A DNA stretch of 64,000 nt, from contig JAQTLE010000002.1 of the NCBI GenBank assembly GCA_028715055.1, positions 1 to 64,000 on the forward strand, written 5' to 3'. Every line of letters begins with the position of its first letter. Position 1 is the first letter of the stretch. Positions 34,903-43,728 of this stretch are shown one piece after another. Below the pieces are notes generated by a model. It saw only the letters and a list, made by a program, of their open reading frames with translations, ran no database searches and was not told the origin of the DNA. The DNA comes from Sulfurovaceae bacterium (lineage in GTDB: Bacteria > Campylobacterota > Campylobacteria > Campylobacterales > Sulfurovaceae). The translations under genes and the position numbers were made by a program.

Positions 34903-35385
34903 ATGCATTTGGTAGTCAGATTTTTATTGTTATCTATTTTTGCTACGATGCTTTTTGCCCAAAAAATAGAAGTTACAGCAGATTCTGTAGAAGCAAGCGG
35001 AACCAAAAAAGAAGTTCAATTTAACGGTAACGTCCATATTTGGCAAGATGAACATAATTGGATGCGAGCAAATCAAGCAACTATATTTTTTGATGATTCC
35101 AATCGAACAAGATTGTACGAAGCTAAAGGTAATGCAACATTTGAGATCCAAGATCCAAAAGGACATTATAAAGGCAATGCACAAGTATTTAAACATTGGC
35201 CGTTGGAATCAAGATACCTAATGGAAGGTAATGCTATAGTAGATGATATAATCAACAAAAGACATCTTGTCGGAGATATTATAAGTGTTGACATGAGAAG
35301 TGGTAATGCTAGCATCAAAAGCAATACTAAAAAACCTGTTAAATTAATTTTTCAATTAAATCAAAAATCGAGGAAATCAAAATGA
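34903..35385 (+). CDS. lptA: LPS transport periplasmic protein LptA
   Basis: Periplasmic bridge component that passes lipopolysaccharide from LptC to LptD. A Sec signal (residues 1-19, ending LFA) precedes an OstA jellyroll: IEVTADSVEASG, VQFNGNVHIWQDEHNWMRA, LYEAKGNATFEIQD and YLMEGNAIVDD are its repeating strands. Length 160 is normal. AAAGGG precedes the ATG. It overlaps ysxC by four bases. Confidence 0.92.
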   Translation: MHLVVRFLLLSIFATMLFAQKIEVTADSVEASGTKKEVQFNGNVHIWQDEHNWMRANQATIFFDDSNRTRLYEAKGNATFEIQDPKGHYKGNAQVFKHWPLESRYLMEGNAIVDDIINKRHLVGDIISVDMRSGNASIKSNTKKPVKLIFQLNQKSRKSK

Positions 35386-35990
35386 GTATGCCTCGAATAA
35401 TTCATGCCGAATTTATCAAATCAGCACAGGGTATGGCAGATAGCTTGCCGGAAGATCGCAGTGAAGTTGTATTTTTGGGGCGATCTAATGTAGGCAAAAG
35501 CTCTACGATAAATACTCTTGTTAATAGAAAAAATCTAGCCAAAAGCTCTTCAACCCCAGGTAAAACGCAATTGATTAATTTTTTTGATGTGATGTACAAA
35601 GATGAAACTCAAGAATATCCTTTGCGTTTTGTTGATTTACCCGGGTTTGGATATGCTAAAGTGTCAAAAACATTGAAAGAAGTATGGCAGTATAATCTTT
35701 TGGAATTTATTCAAAAACGTATCTCTATTCGTCTTTTTGTTCACTTAAGAGATGCCAGACATCCGCGCACAGCTATAGATGAAGATGTTTATTTTAATTT
35801 AAAAAAAATTGTGCGTCCTGATCAAGCATTTGTAACCGTCTTTACCAAGATGGATAAGTTGAACCAAAAAGAGAAAGCTGCTCTAAAAAAAGAGTTCCCT
35901 GATGCTATTGGTTTTAGTAATTTGAAATCTCACACAATTGACCCGCTGCATAAAAAAATTCTTTATACTATTTTTGGAGTTGAGGCTTGA
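35382..35990 (+). CDS. ysxC: Ribosome biogenesis GTPase YsxC/EngB
   Basis: Essential GTPase for late 50S assembly. G1 GRSNVGKSS (near 28-36), G2/G3 region with STPGKTQLINFF and DLPGFGYAKV, G4 TKMDK (near 148) and G5 SNLKSH are in order. At 202 residues it is a normal single G domain. It is embedded among envelope genes, as commonly found in Campylobacterota, with four-base overlaps on both sides. Confidence 0.95.
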   Translation: MSMPRIIHAEFIKSAQGMADSLPEDRSEVVFLGRSNVGKSSTINTLVNRKNLAKSSSTPGKTQLINFFDVMYKDETQEYPLRFVDLPGFGYAKVSKTLKEVWQYNLLEFIQKRISIRLFVHLRDARHPRTAIDEDVYFNLKKIVRPDQAFVTVFTKMDKLNQKEKAALKKEFPDAIGFSNLKSHTIDPLHKKILYTIFGVEA

Positions 35991-36466
35991 TTACTTTGCA
36001 CAAGGCTAAACTTAGCGATATACAAGCTATGCAAGAATTGGTGATAAATGATGTCAAAACAGGAGTAATTTTGGCTAGAAGCGAAGATGAAGTAGCAACC
36101 AATATACGATCTTATGTTTTGGCAAAAGACGGAGATTTATTAGTAGGATATACAGCACTTCACATTCATTCTAAAAGATTGGCAGAGATCAGAAGCTTGA
36201 TTGTTCATCCGAACTATAAAGGTCAAGGCATAGGCGCTAAAATGGTTTCTTTTTGTCTTGATGAAGCTAGAAATATCGGCGTTGAACAGGATGTACTCGC
36301 ACTTACTTACGCACCGAATTTTTTTGAAAAACTTGGGTTTATAGAAATAAAGAAAGAAGAAATTCCAGAACACAAAATTTGGGCAGATTGTATAAAATGT
36401 ATTCATTTTCCTGTTTGCAATGAAATAGCACTTACATATTCTTTGATAAACAATAAGGTAGTTTAA
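35987..36466 (+). CDS. GNAT acetyltransferase, possible N-acetylglutamate synthase
   Basis: A 159-residue GNAT protein. The acetyl-CoA loop is visible in VHPNYKGQGIGAKMV (near 72-86), preceded by LAEIRSLI and followed by a strand containing LTYAPNFFEKLGF. Several Campylobacterota have an ArgA-like GNAT at this position, next to ysxC, that serves arginine synthesis; family members without the kinase-like domain have been called ArgO. It begins at TTG 35987, overlapping the ysxC TGA. The specific substrate is inference. Confidence 0.85.
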   Translation: MITLHKAKLSDIQAMQELVINDVKTGVILARSEDEVATNIRSYVLAKDGDLLVGYTALHIHSKRLAEIRSLIVHPNYKGQGIGAKMVSFCLDEARNIGVEQDVLALTYAPNFFEKLGFIEIKKEEIPEHKIWADCIKCIHFPVCNEIALTYSLINNKVV

Positions 36467-36468
36467 AG

Positions 36469-36954
36469 ATGTATCATAGAGAATATCATAGAAGAGCAAA
36501 ACAGTCTTTGAGTTTAAAATGGTGGATATTTCTTACATTTTTTGCAATAGTATATCCTATGCTTATTTCGGTTCATAATTTCTTGCCGGTTTTTTTTGGA
36601 TTAGCAGGATATATTTTTGTTATCAGTATTAGGACTCGCAACAAACCTCTGATCGTTTTATTGGGTTTATATCTTTTGAATTTGGAAATAAATCTTTCGA
36701 TGCCTCTTTTTTGTGGCATTATTTCCTTGTTGTTTTTCTATCTTTTGATTTTTCCTAAAATCAAAGGATGGACAAACAATAGATCCTATATTCCAATAAT
36801 AAGTGTTCTATTTATATATATTAGTTATTATATTGTGCTTTATATCGATGATTTGATATTTTCTACTTCAAACCATAATATTCAATTTACTTGGCTGCTG
36901 TTCTATTCATTTTTAATAGATATTTTGGTGATGGTGTTTTATGACTATAAATAG
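36469..36954 (+). CDS. Membrane protein, MreD-like by position
   Basis: A 161-residue hydrophobic protein with about five transmembrane helices and a basic N-terminus (MYHREYHRRAKQSLSL). The gene is followed directly, with a 14-base overlap, by mrdA. In rod-shaped bacteria the small membrane protein before PBP2 is MreD, part of the elongation machine, so an MreD-like role is plausible. Sequence alone shows no decisive motif. Confidence 0.6.
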   Translation: MYHREYHRRAKQSLSLKWWIFLTFFAIVYPMLISVHNFLPVFFGLAGYIFVISIRTRNKPLIVLLGLYLLNLEINLSMPLFCGIISLLFFYLLIFPKIKGWTNNRSYIPIISVLFIYISYYIVLYIDDLIFSTSNHNIQFTWLLFYSFLIDILVMVFYDYK

Positions 36955-38821
36955 AAACAAAATAGTATTATGGCTTTTTGGCATTATTTGGACCATTCTT
37001 TTTGCAAGACTTTATTATTTGAGTATAAAATCAAACTATTATTATGAAGAATTAGCCAAAGCTAATACAGAAAAAGCATATTATATTAAGCCCACAAGAG
37101 GTGAGATAATAGACTCAAGAGGAAGATTGCTAGCTATGAATCAGATAGGATTTTCCGTATCCATTGCTCCTCATTTGGATATAGAAGGTAAAGAGTTTAA
37201 AAGTACTGTCAATCAATTAGTAAAAACCTTTCCTGATCTCAATAGCTCTATGATTTTAAAAGTATATAAAAAAGAGGATTCAAACTATAATCATAATTTT
37301 ATAAAAGTAGTTAATTTTATACAATATGACAAGATGATAAGCGCATATCCTAGACTTAGCTTGAATGAAAATATTTTAATAGAAACCGAAAACAAGAGAT
37401 ATTATCCATATAGTTTTTATGCTTCACATGTTGTAGGCTATACGGGAAAAACAAATGAAAAAGAAAACAAAAAAGATCAAATAGTACAAATCATAGGAAA
37501 AGCCGGAAAAAGCGGTATTGAGAAATACTATAATACTTTTTTACAGGGAATGCCAGGATCTATTATTAGCAAAGTAACTGCTACAAATGAAGAAGTTGAG
37601 ATTTTGAGAAAAATAGCACCAAAAGAGAATCAAAATATTACATTAAATCTTGATGTAGAATTGCAAAAAATGATATACGAACGTTTTGGTACAAATGCCG
37701 GAGCGGCAATAGTAATGAGACCAACCGGTGAAATCCTGGCCGCAGTTAGTACTCCAAGCTATGATCCAAATCTGTTTGTTAGCGGCATAAACAAAGAGAA
37801 TTGGAGTGTATTGCAAAATAATTTCGATCATCCTTTTACAAATAAATTTTTGTATGGCACATATCCACCGGGGTCAACTATTAAAATGGGTATGGCATTG
37901 GCCTTAAATGAAGTAAATCCTGGCACATTAGATGTGCCAGAATATTGCCCTGGAGCAATTAGTGTCGGAAGAAGTGGCCAAATATTTAGAGATTGGAAAA
38001 AAGACGGACATGGCATGGTTGATCTAAGAAAAGCGATAAGAGAGAGCGTCGATGTTTATTTTTATAAAAAAAGCTTAGCTGCCGGGATTGACAATATTGC
38101 TCCTGCGCTTAAAAAAATGGGTCTTGGAGTTTCAAGTGGAGTTGATATGCGTGGTGAATCTGTAGGAATTATCCCAGATTCTCAGTGGAAGAAAAAAAGA
38201 TTCAATCAACCGTGGTATCCGGGTGAAACTGTTAATAATTCAATAGGTCAAGGATATATGCTTGTAACACCATTGCAGTTAGCCAGATATACAGCATTGA
38301 TAGCCACATCCAATCTGCCAACCCCACTTTTTGTTAGTAAACTTGGAAACAAAACTATATCTTCGCAACAAAGATATGTTCAATATAGTCCAAAATATCT
38401 AAGCCAAATTCGCGCAGGTATGTATGATGTATGTAATTCTCCAGGAGGAACCGCAGTAGCTGTATTTGGCAGAAGTGTGCCTGTAATAGTAGCAGGTAAA
38501 ACAGGCACATCCCAGGTTGTAGGAATATCAAGAAATGAAAAAGTACGCATGAAAGAAGAACAAATGGAGTATTATCATCGTTCTCATGCTTGGATCACTA
38601 CGTATGCTCCTTTTAATAATCCTGAAGTGGTCGTAACCGTACTTGTAGAGCATGGTGGGCATGGTGGTTCAGCTGCAGGTCCCATTGCGGCTGATATATA
38701 TCGTTGGCTTTATGCAAATAGATATTTCAAAAATCCGACTAGTTTAGGAATTATACCGTCGCTAAAAAAAGTCGATGATAAAAATTTAACCAATAAAACA
38801 ATCGGTCCTGAAGCAGATTAG
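36941..38821 (+). CDS. mrdA: Penicillin-binding protein 2 (peptidoglycan transpeptidase)
   Basis: Cell-elongation transpeptidase. An N-terminal anchor (about 8-28) precedes the PBP dimerisation domain with PTRGEIIDSRGRLLA (near 48-62). In the transpeptidase domain the active-site Ser is in PPGSTIKMG (SxxK, near residue 311), SVDVYFYKK supplies the second motif region, and KTGTSQVV (near 520) is the KTG box. Length 626 matches PBP2. It ends the rlpA-to-mrdA envelope run and is convergent with ybeY. Confidence 0.95.
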   Translation: MTINRNKIVLWLFGIIWTILFARLYYLSIKSNYYYEELAKANTEKAYYIKPTRGEIIDSRGRLLAMNQIGFSVSIAPHLDIEGKEFKSTVNQLVKTFPDLNSSMILKVYKKEDSNYNHNFIKVVNFIQYDKMISAYPRLSLNENILIETENKRYYPYSFYASHVVGYTGKTNEKENKKDQIVQIIGKAGKSGIEKYYNTFLQGMPGSIISKVTATNEEVEILRKIAPKENQNITLNLDVELQKMIYERFGTNAGAAIVMRPTGEILAAVSTPSYDPNLFVSGINKENWSVLQNNFDHPFTNKFLYGTYPPGSTIKMGMALALNEVNPGTLDVPEYCPGAISVGRSGQIFRDWKKDGHGMVDLRKAIRESVDVYFYKKSLAAGIDNIAPALKKMGLGVSSGVDMRGESVGIIPDSQWKKKRFNQPWYPGETVNNSIGQGYMLVTPLQLARYTALIATSNLPTPLFVSKLGNKTISSQQRYVQYSPKYLSQIRAGMYDVCNSPGGTAVAVFGRSVPVIVAGKTGTSQVVGISRNEKVRMKEEQMEYYHRSHAWITTYAPFNNPEVVVTVLVEHGGHGGSAAGPIAADIYRWLYANRYFKNPTSLGIIPSLKKVDDKNLTNKTIGPEAD

Positions 38822-38830
38822 TTTATAACG

Positions 38831-39253
38831 CTAAATATCATTTCTTATGATCAGGCTTTCAGGCAGTTTGAAATATTTTATCCAAAAGTTTTCTTGTTCC
38901 CTCATCTCGCCTTTGTCGATTTCGTGGTCATAGCCTTGCAAGTGAAGTATGCCATGGATCAGCAAAAGCAATACTTCTTCATCTAGGGTATGTCCTAAAT
39001 CATCTGCGACTTTTTTTGCATATTCCAAAGATATAACTATTGAACCTGCAGGCTCATACGGAGTTACGGCTTCTAGCGGAAAGCTTAGCACATCAGTAGG
39101 AGTATCTTTTTTTCTAAATTCTTTATTGAGCTCTTGAATAGTTTCGTTATCTGTAAGAATTAATTCGATATCTTTTGTGGATAGCTTATTGCCGATCTCT
39201 TCTAATTTCGAATTATCTATTTGTATTTGTGTTTGATTTTCTATTTCTATCAT
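38831..39253 (-). CDS. ybeY: Endoribonuclease YbeY (rRNA maturation)
   Basis: Metalloendonuclease needed for 16S rRNA 3' processing and ribosome quality control. The zinc motif HGILHLQGYDH (H-x3-H-x5-H, near 100-110) and the preceding RKKDTPTDVLSFPLE are diagnostic. Length 140 is normal. It lies between convergent mrdA and divergent queC, with only four bases between its start and the queC frame. Confidence 0.95.
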   Translation of the reverse strand: MIEIENQTQIQIDNSKLEEIGNKLSTKDIELILTDNETIQELNKEFRKKDTPTDVLSFPLEAVTPYEPAGSIVISLEYAKKVADDLGHTLDEEVLLLLIHGILHLQGYDHEIDKGEMREQENFWIKYFKLPESLIIRNDI

Positions 39254-39314
39254 AAGTGTGATTTTATCGAAAATATTGGTAAAATACCATAAAAGTATTA
39301 AGGGGGCATTTATT

Positions 39315-39980
39315 TTGAGCCGATTAGCTGTTTGCGTGATTTCCGGCGGTATGGATAGTGCACTGAGTGCAAAAATTGCCCAAAATGATGGTTACGAAGT
39401 AATAGGTGTGCATTTTAACTATTTGCAAAGAACAGAGCAAAGAGAACTTCAAGCATTTAGAGATGTTACAAATGCATTAGGTATCAAGCGTAATTATGAG
39501 ATAGACCTGCCTTTTTTTGCTAATATAGGCACATCAGCTTTAACAGATAACAGCATAGAAGTGCCGACTAATGGCATAGAAGCCGGAGTACCTATAACTT
39601 ATGTGCCTTTTAGAAACGGGATATTTTTATCCATTGCAGCTTCAATTGCAGAAAAAGAAGGTGCAGAAGCTATATATATTGGCGTAGTAGAAGAAGATAG
39701 CAGCGGTTATCCCGATTGCACAGAAGATTATATTATTCAGATGCAGCGCGCTATCAATCTGGGCACAAAAAAAGAAACGCATATATTTATTCGTATGCCG
39801 CTTGTTCATTTATCAAAAAAAGATATAGTTCTCAAAGCCATGGAGCTTGGTGTGCCGTTAGAATATACTTGGAGTTGTTATAAAGATAGTGAAAAAGCGT
39901 GCGGAGTTTGTGACAGTTGCCGTTTGCGCCTTAAAGGATTTGAATCAGCAGGGACCAAGGATGTAATACCATATATCTAA
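39315..39980 (+). CDS. queC: 7-cyano-7-deazaguanine synthase
   Basis: Converts carboxydeazaguanine to preQ0 in queuosine synthesis. The ATP loop SGGMDSAL is near residue 10, and the zinc-binding tail has CYKDSEKACGVCDSCRLR. TTG 39315 is the likely start: AGGGGG sits 8 bases upstream and the N-terminus then begins LSRLAVCVISGG-like, as in family members. The frame is open further upstream to 39258, but that stretch holds the promoter region. Length 221 is typical. Confidence 0.93.
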   Translation: MSRLAVCVISGGMDSALSAKIAQNDGYEVIGVHFNYLQRTEQRELQAFRDVTNALGIKRNYEIDLPFFANIGTSALTDNSIEVPTNGIEAGVPITYVPFRNGIFLSIAASIAEKEGAEAIYIGVVEEDSSGYPDCTEDYIIQMQRAINLGTKKETHIFIRMPLVHLSKKDIVLKAMELGVPLEYTWSCYKDSEKACGVCDSCRLRLKGFESAGTKDVIPYI

Positions 39981-40014
39981 ATAATTGCTACCTATTAGAC
40001 AATCCATTGTGATT

Positions 40015-40075
40015 GCCAGTCATTCCTGCGAAAGCAGGAATCCAGTGGATCCCAGCGTCAAGCATGAGGATGATG
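40015..40075. repeat. REP/dRS3-like palindromic repeat
   Basis: Centre: ATTCCTGC (40022-40029), loop GAAA, GCAGGAAT (40034-40041), a perfect 8-bp stem with a stable tetraloop. Flanks CCAGT before and TCCAGTGGATCCCAGCGTC after match the widely distributed GTCATTCC-N-GGAATCCAG repeats of proteobacterial intergenic DNA (dRS3 and related elements). Single copy in this window. It may double as the queC terminator. Confidence 0.65.
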
Positions 40076-40114
40076 AATCCTATCAATTAACGAGATATGG
40101 ATGATATTAAAGTC

Positions 40115-40852
40115 CTAACGTAAATAATAATCCAGCGTATAACGCATGTCTTCATCAAGCTCTAGATTTTTTCTCATCCATTCTATATATTTTAAGTCTT
40201 CTCTAGCTATATCTTCTATGGCTCTATCTTTATATTTTCCGAATTTAAAAATACTTAGTAGTACCGGAGTTGTGGTGAGTTTGGCTAGAGTTGACATAAT
40301 ATCCACATTGCCAAATTGGATTTTTGTCTGTTCTACAAGATTCGATAAAAGAAGCTTCATGACCAGTACATCTCCTATGGCATCATGAGCTTTTATGCTT
40401 ATTCCTATTTTAGATGACTCTTCTTCTTCGTTTTTATATAATCCAAGAGAATATCTAAGATATTGCAATGCATGAGAATTTTGTTTGCTCAGTAAATGTT
40501 TGGCGCATCTGAGAGTATCAATCAAGGTATATTTATTTTCAAAACCTTCTCTTTTGAGCATATCAAGATCAAAATTTATATTATGAGCAATAAGGAAGTT
40601 ACCAGGTTCATTATATTTTTGAAGCGTGTTTAAAAAGTTGCTTTTTATAAATGGCGGTTTGCCAATGAGCTGTTCTGGTGTAATGTGATGCACTGCCATT
40701 GCTTCTATGCTTATTGGAATATTTGTGCTGCACAATTCATCAAATATTTCCATATTGTTTTTGTCGTGGACCACTATACCGCCGATTTGTATGATGCGGT
40801 CATCTATGCCATTGCCTGTAGTTTCTGTATCAAATAGTATATATTTTGCCAT
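40115..40852 (-). CDS. DnaQ-like 3'-5' exonuclease domain protein
   Basis: Stand-alone DEDDh exonuclease. Exo I FDTETTGNG at the N-terminus, Exo II HNINFDLDML near 97 and Exo III HDAIGDVLV near 163 give the Asp-Glu-Asp-Asp-His set. The C-terminal 60 residues (FKFGKYKDRAIEDIA and DLKYIEWMRKN) resemble the small domain seen in several Campylobacterota exonucleases. I choose ATG 40852 with GAGG upstream over the longer frame. It could be the pol III proofreading subunit or a nucleic-acid repair nuclease. Confidence 0.88.
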   Translation of the reverse strand: MAKYILFDTETTGNGIDDRIIQIGGIVVHDKNNMEIFDELCSTNIPISIEAMAVHHITPEQLIGKPPFIKSNFLNTLQKYNEPGNFLIAHNINFDLDMLKREGFENKYTLIDTLRCAKHLLSKQNSHALQYLRYSLGLYKNEEEESSKIGISIKAHDAIGDVLVMKLLLSNLVEQTKIQFGNVDIMSTLAKLTTTPVLLSIFKFGKYKDRAIEDIAREDLKYIEWMRKNLELDEDMRYTLDYYLR

Positions 40853-40930
40853 CGTGTACCTCAAAAATAACATTATAACTAAAGAAAATAAGATATAATC
40901 GTAAACTTAAGTTTTGGGGGATGTTTGGAT

Positions 40931-41377
40931 ATGGATGCAATGTTGTTGGAACACATGATGAATCCAAAAAATTATGGTGTACTTGAGCATAGCAATGCTG
41001 AGGGTATAGGAAAAAACCCTCATAATGGGGAAAAAGTAATTGTATTTTTGGATGTATCAAACAAAGGCGATTTTTTTGTGATAGAAGATATTCGTTTCCA
41101 AGCTATCGGATGCATGACCACAGTGCTTGCCGGCTCTATAATTACTAGCGAGGCAAAAGGACTTGATTTTGATAAAGCAGAGGCTTTGGTGAGTACGACA
41201 CTAGGTATGCTAGATACCATTCCTTCAGAAGAGGCTGCTTGTTCTGAGATGGTAGCTTTAGCCCTACAAGCAGCCATAGATACATACAAAGAACGACAAA
41301 AAGATATTGATTTTCCTATGATAACCTATAAGATAGCCCAAAATTGTACACCTAAAGGAGAAGATGCGGATGAATAG
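40931..41377 (+). CDS. NifU/IscU-like Fe-S scaffold lacking the first cluster cysteine
   Basis: A 148-residue protein with the IscU fold: LLEHMMNPKNYGVLE at the start, the IGCMTTVLAGSIITSEAKG helix with the second cluster Cys, and EEAACSEMVALALQAAI with the third. The first ligand, normally Cys in NPxCGD, reads NPHNGEK, so Asn replaces it. A Cys near the C-terminus (QNCTPKGED) might substitute. It would hold or transfer clusters, or be a divergent regulator. Start ATG 40931 or TTG 40925 after GGGGG. It overlaps the ferritin-like gene by 14 bases. Confidence 0.82.
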   Translation: MDAMLLEHMMNPKNYGVLEHSNAEGIGKNPHNGEKVIVFLDVSNKGDFFVIEDIRFQAIGCMTTVLAGSIITSEAKGLDFDKAEALVSTTLGMLDTIPSEEAACSEMVALALQAAIDTYKERQKDIDFPMITYKIAQNCTPKGEDADE

Positions 41378-42209
41378 ATTGTTGGTTCAGGTTCATGAAG
41401 TTTGGCTGGAGACACTTATGAGTGCTTTTATGAGCAATAATGCTACTACAAAGCAAACTCTGTTTGATTTTTCAGATATACTTTTTCGTCATTTTACGTG
41501 GATAGAGAATTCGTGTATTAAATATGGTATATCATATGATTATGAACGGAATATGATCCCGATCAAGGTAAATAATCTTGGTGCTATATTGCATGATATT
41601 GTAGCTAGACTTAATCGTGTAGTGTTGCAATTGGTCGTATGCGACGATGCTGCGTTGTCGGCTCGTATAGCGCAGGATATTGAATATTTAATATATGCAT
41701 TAAATAATATTCCAGATGAAGCAATTTATGCTTTTGATATGCAACGCGCAATAAAAGGCACAGAGCTAAGTGAAGAGGCCACAGATGCATTAACACTTTT
41801 TTTATTCGAAGAGAGTTATAAAGAGTATGAACTTATAATGATCTATAATTATCTAAAGACGCATAGCAGTGATATAAATTTAGCACGTATTTTTCAGATA
41901 TTAATCGATGAGAGTTTTTTTCATCTTAAACGTTTTGGACAGATGATGGCGGATATGGGTATACTCGGTGTGCCTCGCACGATCGCAAAAGAACTTTATA
42001 TGGTAGAAGACATAACAGCGTTTTTGGAAAACGGAATCAATGAAGAACTTCTAGCAAAAGAAGAATGCAAACGTTTATCTAGCGCAGTATCAAAAGAAAG
42101 TGAAGAGTTGGCAAAATTCTTTGATTTTATCAATAATCAAGAAAATTATCATATAGCTCTCATGAAAGAAGCATTAGAATTTTACAATAAGGCTTTAGAT
42201 GTCGAATAA
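41364..42209 (+). CDS. Ferritin-like (di-iron) helical protein, function unknown
   Basis: A 281-residue all-helical protein. Possible metal-binding helices: LFRHFTWIEN (His43, Glu48), FEESYKEYELI (near 148-158), a DESFFHLKRF motif (near 182-191) and NNQENYHIALM (near 263-273). This E, ExxH, ExxH spacing resembles ferritin-like or rubrerythrin-type di-iron proteins, but I cannot assign a family. The start is ATG 41364 or ATG 41370 after AAGGAG. It overlaps the NifU-like gene by 14 bases and psd by 11, implying coupled translation with the scaffold. Confidence 0.65.
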   Translation: MRMNRLLVQVHEVWLETLMSAFMSNNATTKQTLFDFSDILFRHFTWIENSCIKYGISYDYERNMIPIKVNNLGAILHDIVARLNRVVLQLVVCDDAALSARIAQDIEYLIYALNNIPDEAIYAFDMQRAIKGTELSEEATDALTLFLFEESYKEYELIMIYNYLKTHSSDINLARIFQILIDESFFHLKRFGQMMADMGILGVPRTIAKELYMVEDITAFLENGINEELLAKEECKRLSSAVSKESEELAKFFDFINNQENYHIALMKEALEFYNKALDVE

Positions 42210-43023
42210 ACCATTAACTTCGATGATTTCACAACTTTTTGGCAAATTTGCCGGAACTGAATTTCCATCTGCTATACAGTCATTTATCAATAAGACGTAT
42301 GTTGCTTTAATGGGGCTTGACATGAGCCGTTTTGATGAGCCTGGATCGTATACTACTCTTAATAAACTTTTTACCAGAGCTATAAAATCACCTATGAAGA
42401 TTTCTTCTGATGTTACAGAGGTTATATCTCCGGTAGATTCACTTATCACTGATTTTGGTCAGATTTCAGATGGAAAAGCCTATCAGATCAAAGGAATGAG
42501 CTATCCTATTGATAAGCTTTTGGGAGATTATTATCAAAACGATGTAGAGATATTAAAAGACGGATGCTATGCTAATTTTTATCTGTCGCCAAAAGACTAT
42601 CATCGTTATCATATACCGCTTGATATGCGCATTAAAAGTGCTACTCATATTCCAGGAGCATTGTATCCTGTAAATATGCCGTTTCTTAAAAACAAAGCAA
42701 ATCTTTTTATAGAAAATGAAAGAATCGTGCTTGAGTGCGAAATATGTGGCGATAAAAAAATGTTTATGATATTAGTCGGAGCTTTAAATGTAGGAAGTAT
42801 GACTTTGAGTTTCGATGAAAGAGTTCAAACAAATATTGATTCAAGAAAAGTAAGTCATTATATTTATGATGATCTTAATATGAAAAAAGGTGATTTGCTA
42901 GGTTGGTTTGAAATGGGTTCAACTATGGTAATATTTAGCCAAACAGATACATTGTATTTTGGAAATATACAAGCAGGGCAAAAAGTATCATTTGGAGACG
43001 TGATAGGTAAGGTTTCTTGTTAA
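42199..43023 (+). CDS. psd: Phosphatidylserine decarboxylase proenzyme
   Basis: Makes phosphatidylethanolamine. The self-cleavage site is MGST (near residue 241, within LGWFEMGSTMVIF), where the Ser becomes the pyruvoyl group. Upstream, SPVDSLITDFG and KDYHRYHIPLDMRI (His pair) are family features. At 274 residues it has normal length for the bacterial short form. It overlaps the upstream ferritin-like gene by 11 bases and the HAD gene by 7. Confidence 0.94.
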   Translation: MSNKPLTSMISQLFGKFAGTEFPSAIQSFINKTYVALMGLDMSRFDEPGSYTTLNKLFTRAIKSPMKISSDVTEVISPVDSLITDFGQISDGKAYQIKGMSYPIDKLLGDYYQNDVEILKDGCYANFYLSPKDYHRYHIPLDMRIKSATHIPGALYPVNMPFLKNKANLFIENERIVLECEICGDKKMFMILVGALNVGSMTLSFDERVQTNIDSRKVSHYIYDDLNMKKGDLLGWFEMGSTMVIFSQTDTLYFGNIQAGQKVSFGDVIGKVSC

Positions 43024-43646
43024 AAAAAGTTATTATTTTTGACATGGACGGCACTTTAGTCGATAGCTCAAGAGTTTTATCTAATGCTATCAATCATGTC
43101 AGAGAGCAGTTACATCTCCCGCCATTGAATCATATGGATATTTTGTCTAAGATCAATGATCATAATGTCGATCCGGCACAATATTTTTATAAAAGCAAAC
43201 ATTTTATGCCCGAACATCAAAGATGGTTTTCTGGTTATTATAGTGCTAATCATCATAAAGAATTATTGCTATATGATGGCATCAAAGAATTATTGCAAAC
43301 ACTTAAAGAAAATAATTTTAAACTCGCAATTGCTACAAATGCATATCGCAAGTCTGCCATAGAATCTCTAATTCATTTAGATATCCATAATTGTTTTGAT
43401 GCAGTGGTTTGTTTTGATGATGTAGAAGAGGGTAAACCGTCACCAAAAATGTTGGAACGAATTGTGGAGCTCTTATCTTTGGATATGGAAAGCGCTGTAT
43501 TTATAGGAGACGGCGAAAGGGATCAAATGGCAGCTAGCAGGGCTGGAATCGAGTATATTATGGTCGCATGGGGTTTTAGTGAGCACAAAAATGCAGTTTA
43601 TTCTGTGGAAAATCTAAAAGAAATATTATTGGGATTTGTGAAGTAA
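43017..43646 (+). CDS. HAD-superfamily phosphatase (phosphoglycolate phosphatase-like)
   Basis: A 209-residue class I HAD hydrolase. DMDGTLVDSS (motif I), IATNAYRKS (motif II), KPSPKM (motif III) and GDGERDQMAA (motif IV) are in place, with a helical cap between motifs I and II. This is the Gph/PGP-like subgroup; a substrate such as phosphoglycolate is a guess. It begins at TTG 43017 inside the end of psd. Confidence 0.86.
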   Translation: MLKKVIIFDMDGTLVDSSRVLSNAINHVREQLHLPPLNHMDILSKINDHNVDPAQYFYKSKHFMPEHQRWFSGYYSANHHKELLLYDGIKELLQTLKENNFKLAIATNAYRKSAIESLIHLDIHNCFDAVVCFDDVEEGKPSPKMLERIVELLSLDMESAVFIGDGERDQMAASRAGIEYIMVAWGFSEHKNAVYSVENLKEILLGFVK

Positions 43647-43728
43647 TTTTAATCAAGATAAAAAGTTTTATATTTATTAAAATTATTATGCCGATATCAT
43701 TTTATGTTTTTTGAGCTATAATCCAAAA

